Shown here: one piece after another, positions 61,897 through 64,000 of the stretch
How the letters are laid out: each line of letters opens with the position of its first letter
Position numbering within the stretch: position 1 is the first letter of the stretch
DNA from: Litorimonas cladophorae
Lineage (GTDB): Bacteria > Pseudomonadota > Alphaproteobacteria > Caulobacterales > Maricaulaceae
DNA length: 64,000 bases
Direction: 5' to 3'
NCBI RefSeq assembly: GCF_014652455.1
Contig: NZ_BMYV01000002.1
Coordinates: forward strand, 682,001 to 746,000
The notes under the pieces: model-generated
The model's input: the letters and a program-made list of their open reading frames with translations, nothing else
Databases searched by the model: none
Told to the model about the DNA's origin: nothing
Made by a program: the position numbers and the translations under genes

Positions 61897-62465
61897 AAGG
61901 ATGCGCTCACTTTTTCGTCTATCAACTTAGTTTTCAATTTCGTTCGGGCTCGAGACAAAAGACTTTCGTAAGCCTTTTCACTCACGCCCAAAGCTGCCGC
62001 ACCTTCGCTTTGGCTGGCTTGCTGGTAATATGACAGCACCAAGGCCGCGCGTTGTCGCTCTGGTAAAGTCAAGATAGCTGCCTGAACCTGCTGTGCTGTC
62101 TCTGATCTGACGATTTCGAGATCTGCCTGCGGTGTAGGGTCTTGCTGATCTGGAATAACATCCGAATAAATCGGTCGGCTCCGTCGACGATCATCAATAC
62201 ACAATCTAGTCGCTACCCGCCGTAGCCAGGTCAGGACATTGGCTTGTCCGTCGCTTTGCCACCGAGGCGCTGCTTGCCAGAACCGCAGGAAGGTTTCTTG
62301 CGAAATATCCTCAGCTTGCGCGCGATCACCTGTCATGTGCCACGCCAGCCTATGCACGCGCGTCAAATGCCGATCCATCAGTGCTGAGAGCGCTACCGGG
62401 TCTCCAGCCCGCAAACCGGGCAGGAGGTCGTTATCAGGGTCAGTTCGTGACAGCTTACTGTCCAC
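61893..62465 (-). CDS. ECF-family RNA polymerase sigma factor
   Basis: A 190-residue ECF sigma factor from GTG 62465. Region 2 has ALMDRHLTRVHRLAWHMTGD and AEDISQETFLRFWQ; region 4 has LPERQRAALVLSYYQQ and AAALGVSEKAYESLLSRART. An ATG at 62537 is in frame but would overlap the EF-hand gene by 83 bp; GTG 62465 overlaps it by only 11 bp. The operon EF-hand, sigma, anti-sigma suggests autoregulated response, perhaps to calcium or envelope state. Length is normal for the family. Confidence 0.85.
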   Translation of the reverse strand: MDSKLSRTDPDNDLLPGLRAGDPVALSALMDRHLTRVHRLAWHMTGDRAQAEDISQETFLRFWQAAPRWQSDGQANVLTWLRRVATRLCIDDRRRSRPIYSDVIPDQQDPTPQADLEIVRSETAQQVQAAILTLPERQRAALVLSYYQQASQSEGAAALGVSEKAYESLLSRARTKLKTKLIDEKVSASL

Positions 62466-63096
62466 CGCGCTTTTTATGGTCGCCTTTGCGACCTTTGCGC
62501 ATTCGGCCTTCGCCCTTGACCAAGACGCCGTCGCCATTGGTATCCATGCGCATGAAAAGCTGTTCAGAGACGGCTAAATGCTCGTCTAAAGAAACCAGTC
62601 CGTCGCCATTTGCATCTGGTTTCGGACGTTCTGCACGGCGTGCTTTTCTGTCGCCGCGTTTGGCTTTGCGGTCTTCACGCATCTCGTTGCGTTCGGCCCG
62701 CATGGCTGTGCGTTCGGCATCGCTCAATTCGCCATCCAAATTCGTATCGAATTTTTCGAGAACTTTGGATTTGCGGGCGTCTTTACGCGCTTTGCGTTGA
62801 TCTTGCATGGCGTCCATTTCCGCGCGGGAAATATTGCCATCTTTATTGGCATCAAGGCGATCAAATTGACGATCAGCGCGCTTTTCATGGCGGCCTTCAT
62901 GCATCGCTTTTTGCTCGTCCTTGCTCAGGAAGAGGTCACCATCTGTGTCAACAGCTGCAAAGCGATCCGTGGCGGTTTGCATGAATTCGGCTTTTGTGAC
63001 TTGGCCGTCTTGGTTCAAATCTGCTTTCGGACCAGCAGCGATAAGGAGCGCTGCACCTGATGCGAGCAAAGCAGTCGTGAGTAATTTCCGTGTCAT
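62455..63096 (-). CDS. Exported EF-hand calcium-binding protein with six loops
   Basis: A 213-residue protein with signal peptide KLLTTALLASGAALLIAAG. Six EF-hand loops of the DxDxDG type are visible at residues about 26 (DLNQDGQVTKAE), 50 (DTDGDLFLSKDE), 82 (DANKDGNISRAE), 117 (DTNLDGELSDAE), 161 (DANGDGLVSLDE) and 185 (DTNGDGVLVKGE). The linkers are strongly basic (RKARKDARKSK, KAKRGDRKARRAERPKP). It lies first in an operon with an ECF sigma factor and anti-sigma, overlapping the sigma gene by 11 bp. ATG 63096 has GGAGA upstream. Confidence 0.9.
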   Translation of the reverse strand: MTRKLLTTALLASGAALLIAAGPKADLNQDGQVTKAEFMQTATDRFAAVDTDGDLFLSKDEQKAMHEGRHEKRADRQFDRLDANKDGNISRAEMDAMQDQRKARKDARKSKVLEKFDTNLDGELSDAERTAMRAERNEMREDRKAKRGDRKARRAERPKPDANGDGLVSLDEHLAVSEQLFMRMDTNGDGVLVKGEGRMRKGRKGDHKKRGGQ

Positions 63097-63200
63097 TTTA
63101 ATCTCCAATGAGAGTGGCTTACACACTACACACGGATGACAGCGACAAATCCTTCGCAGAAAATTTTATTTTTACATTTTGAGAAGCTGCGGTGGAGAAT

Positions 63201-63908
63201 TTAAGCGACCGCGCGCCGTGCGGCTTGGGCTTTCATTTGCGACAGAAGTCGAGTTTCCACATGCAAATCCTCAACGTGACCGCCATACGGCATAGGCGCG
63301 CCGAGATGTTCGCGCACCGTGTCAGATAACATCAAAGCTGTTTCGACGGCGTCACATTTTTCACCGGTCGATAAAATGATCGGGTCGAAATCGACGGCGC
63401 GACGACGGACAGCATCAACCATCCAATAGGCGCGCATGAAGTCATCTCCTTGTGTACTGTAGGACATAAGTGAGACATCGGAGGCCGCACCTAAGCGCAC
63501 ATGCGCTGGGGTGCATCCCGCTTCTGGAACAACAAAGACCCAATCATACGATAGGGACAAAGCCGCAAGTAACCCTAGCGCATCTTCCAAGCTTTGCGGT
63601 CCAACGGCACCAGCGGTAAAGTGCTCATTTGACGTGACATAAAGGGCGTCACGGGTTTCGGCTGTGCCGCGGGCGACATCATCTAAAGTTCGGGCATGAA
63701 CAATGCCAGCCCGCGTAAGAAGCGCTCCACCGACGGCGTCTAAGATTAGAACTGTTTCGCCATAGCTTGCCGCTTTGCGACCTAATTTAATGGCCATATC
63801 AAAAGTTGACTCGGACTCGCCGCTTGCTGTGAACAGGCTGACCAGTCGGCACGCTGGCTCATAGCTATCGCCGTGGGCGTAAGACGCTTTTGTATTGAAT
63901 TGGGCCAT
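63201..63908 (-). CDS. MinD/FlhG-like protein with a degenerate P-loop
   Basis: A 235-residue protein with the fold pattern of MinD/ParA-type proteins: VSLFTASGESESTFDMAIKL at the P-loop position, VLILDAVGGALLTRAG after it (the strand bearing the switch Asp), SLSYDWVFVVPEAG near the middle, and MPYGGHVED at the end. The deviant Walker A (KGGxGKT/S) is replaced by ASGESEST, with neither signature Lys, so ATP hydrolysis is doubtful. FlhG-type proteins set flagellar number and place; the FliJ-like gene and ctrA nearby fit that, but this is context only. Confidence 0.65.
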   Translation of the reverse strand: MAQFNTKASYAHGDSYEPACRLVSLFTASGESESTFDMAIKLGRKAASYGETVLILDAVGGALLTRAGIVHARTLDDVARGTAETRDALYVTSNEHFTAGAVGPQSLEDALGLLAALSLSYDWVFVVPEAGCTPAHVRLGAASDVSLMSYSTQGDDFMRAYWMVDAVRRRAVDFDPIILSTGEKCDAVETALMLSDTVREHLGAPMPYGGHVEDLHVETRLLSQMKAQAARRAVA

Positions 63909-64000
63909 GTTGCCATTTCCGTTTCACCAAATACCAATCGGGTCTTTGCCCGTTTGACAAAGACATAGCGGAAGCGGCCTAAGGTTTGACGAAGAAGCGT

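Noticed and set aside
63909-64000. Possible end of another gene at the right edge
   Set aside because: One minus-strand frame is open from the edge (LRQTLGRFRYVFV) but it runs on inside the MinD-like gene without a motif, so I cannot support it.
1-64000. Prophage, insertion sequences, CRISPR arrays or rRNA operons
   Set aside because: No transposase, integrase, capsid or tail motif, no regular short repeat with spacers and no rRNA-like stretch was seen.

Overview
The window looks like chromosomal DNA of an aerobic, motile alphaproteobacterium of the Caulobacterales/Maricaulales type (Hyphomonadaceae-like, probably marine). The evidence is a CtrA master regulator with GANTC sites in its promoter region, a fused CoaBC near Dut and UbiB, a petABC cytochrome bc1 operon, a complete ccoNOQP-GHIS cytochrome cbb3 cluster, and the four-gene ligase-associated DNA repair set. 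No rRNA, CRISPR array, insertion sequence or recognisable prophage was seen. Species-level placement is not possible by eye.

Layout. 0-4.2 kb: end of a lipoprotein gene, TrmL, then two tandem Rieske genes, cytochrome b and cytochrome c1, closed by a strong terminator. 4.2-13.4 kb: housekeeping and metabolic genes (CBS protein, MtnP, 2-hydroxyacid dehydrogenase, a metallo-beta-lactamase-fold lipoprotein, a class IV aminotransferase overlapping a sulfotransferase-like gene, a MoeB/CysK pair, a GH5 glycosidase). 13.4-18.5 kb: the ubiB, coaBC and dut genes, interrupted by lineage-specific genes. 18.6-27.2 kb: aminotransferase, SIMPL lipoprotein, SDR plus acyl-CoA carboxyltransferase, a lipid hydroxylase, divergent glpD/glpK, and a tRNA with anticodon CAT. 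27.2-33.0 kb: ligase-associated repair genes (PdeM, Lhr-like helicase, MBL exonuclease, ATP-dependent ligase), arranged divergently.

33.2-40.1 kb is the most unusual part. It holds a TIR domain protein with a membrane span and TPR-like repeats, an uncharacterised soluble protein, a membrane protein with an Ig/cadherin-like N-terminal part and a trypsin-like protease predicted to lie in the cytosol, a TRAFs-binding-like/SLOG-like protein, and a Crp/Fnr regulator. These modules are typical of bacterial conflict or stress-signalling systems. I propose the set as a candidate undescribed membrane-spanning signalling or suicide system; that is inference from architecture and clustering.

40.3-48.5 kb: cbb3 oxidase structural genes (ccoNOQP) and assembly genes (ccoGHIS) in tightly overlapping order on the minus strand, including two tiny genes, ccoQ and ccoS. 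48.9-58.6 kb: ABC-F ATPase, a flotillin-like remnant, a fasciclin-domain protein, UvrB, SDR, VOC protein, a tandem pair of small membrane proteins, and an Asp/Asn beta-hydroxylase-like protein, with several gene-poor gaps. 58.7-64.0 kb: ctrA, a FliJ-like coiled-coil gene, an NhaP antiporter, an EF-hand/ECF sigma/anti-sigma operon, and a MinD/FlhG-like protein with a degenerate P-loop.

Functionally, quinol oxidation by bc1 and terminal oxidation by cbb3 form an aerobic to microaerobic respiratory chain fed by glycerol-3-phosphate (GlpD/GlpK), with UbiB supporting ubiquinone synthesis. Start codons were adjusted where a Shine-Dalgarno sequence, family N-terminus or gene overlap argued for it; these choices are stated for each gene.
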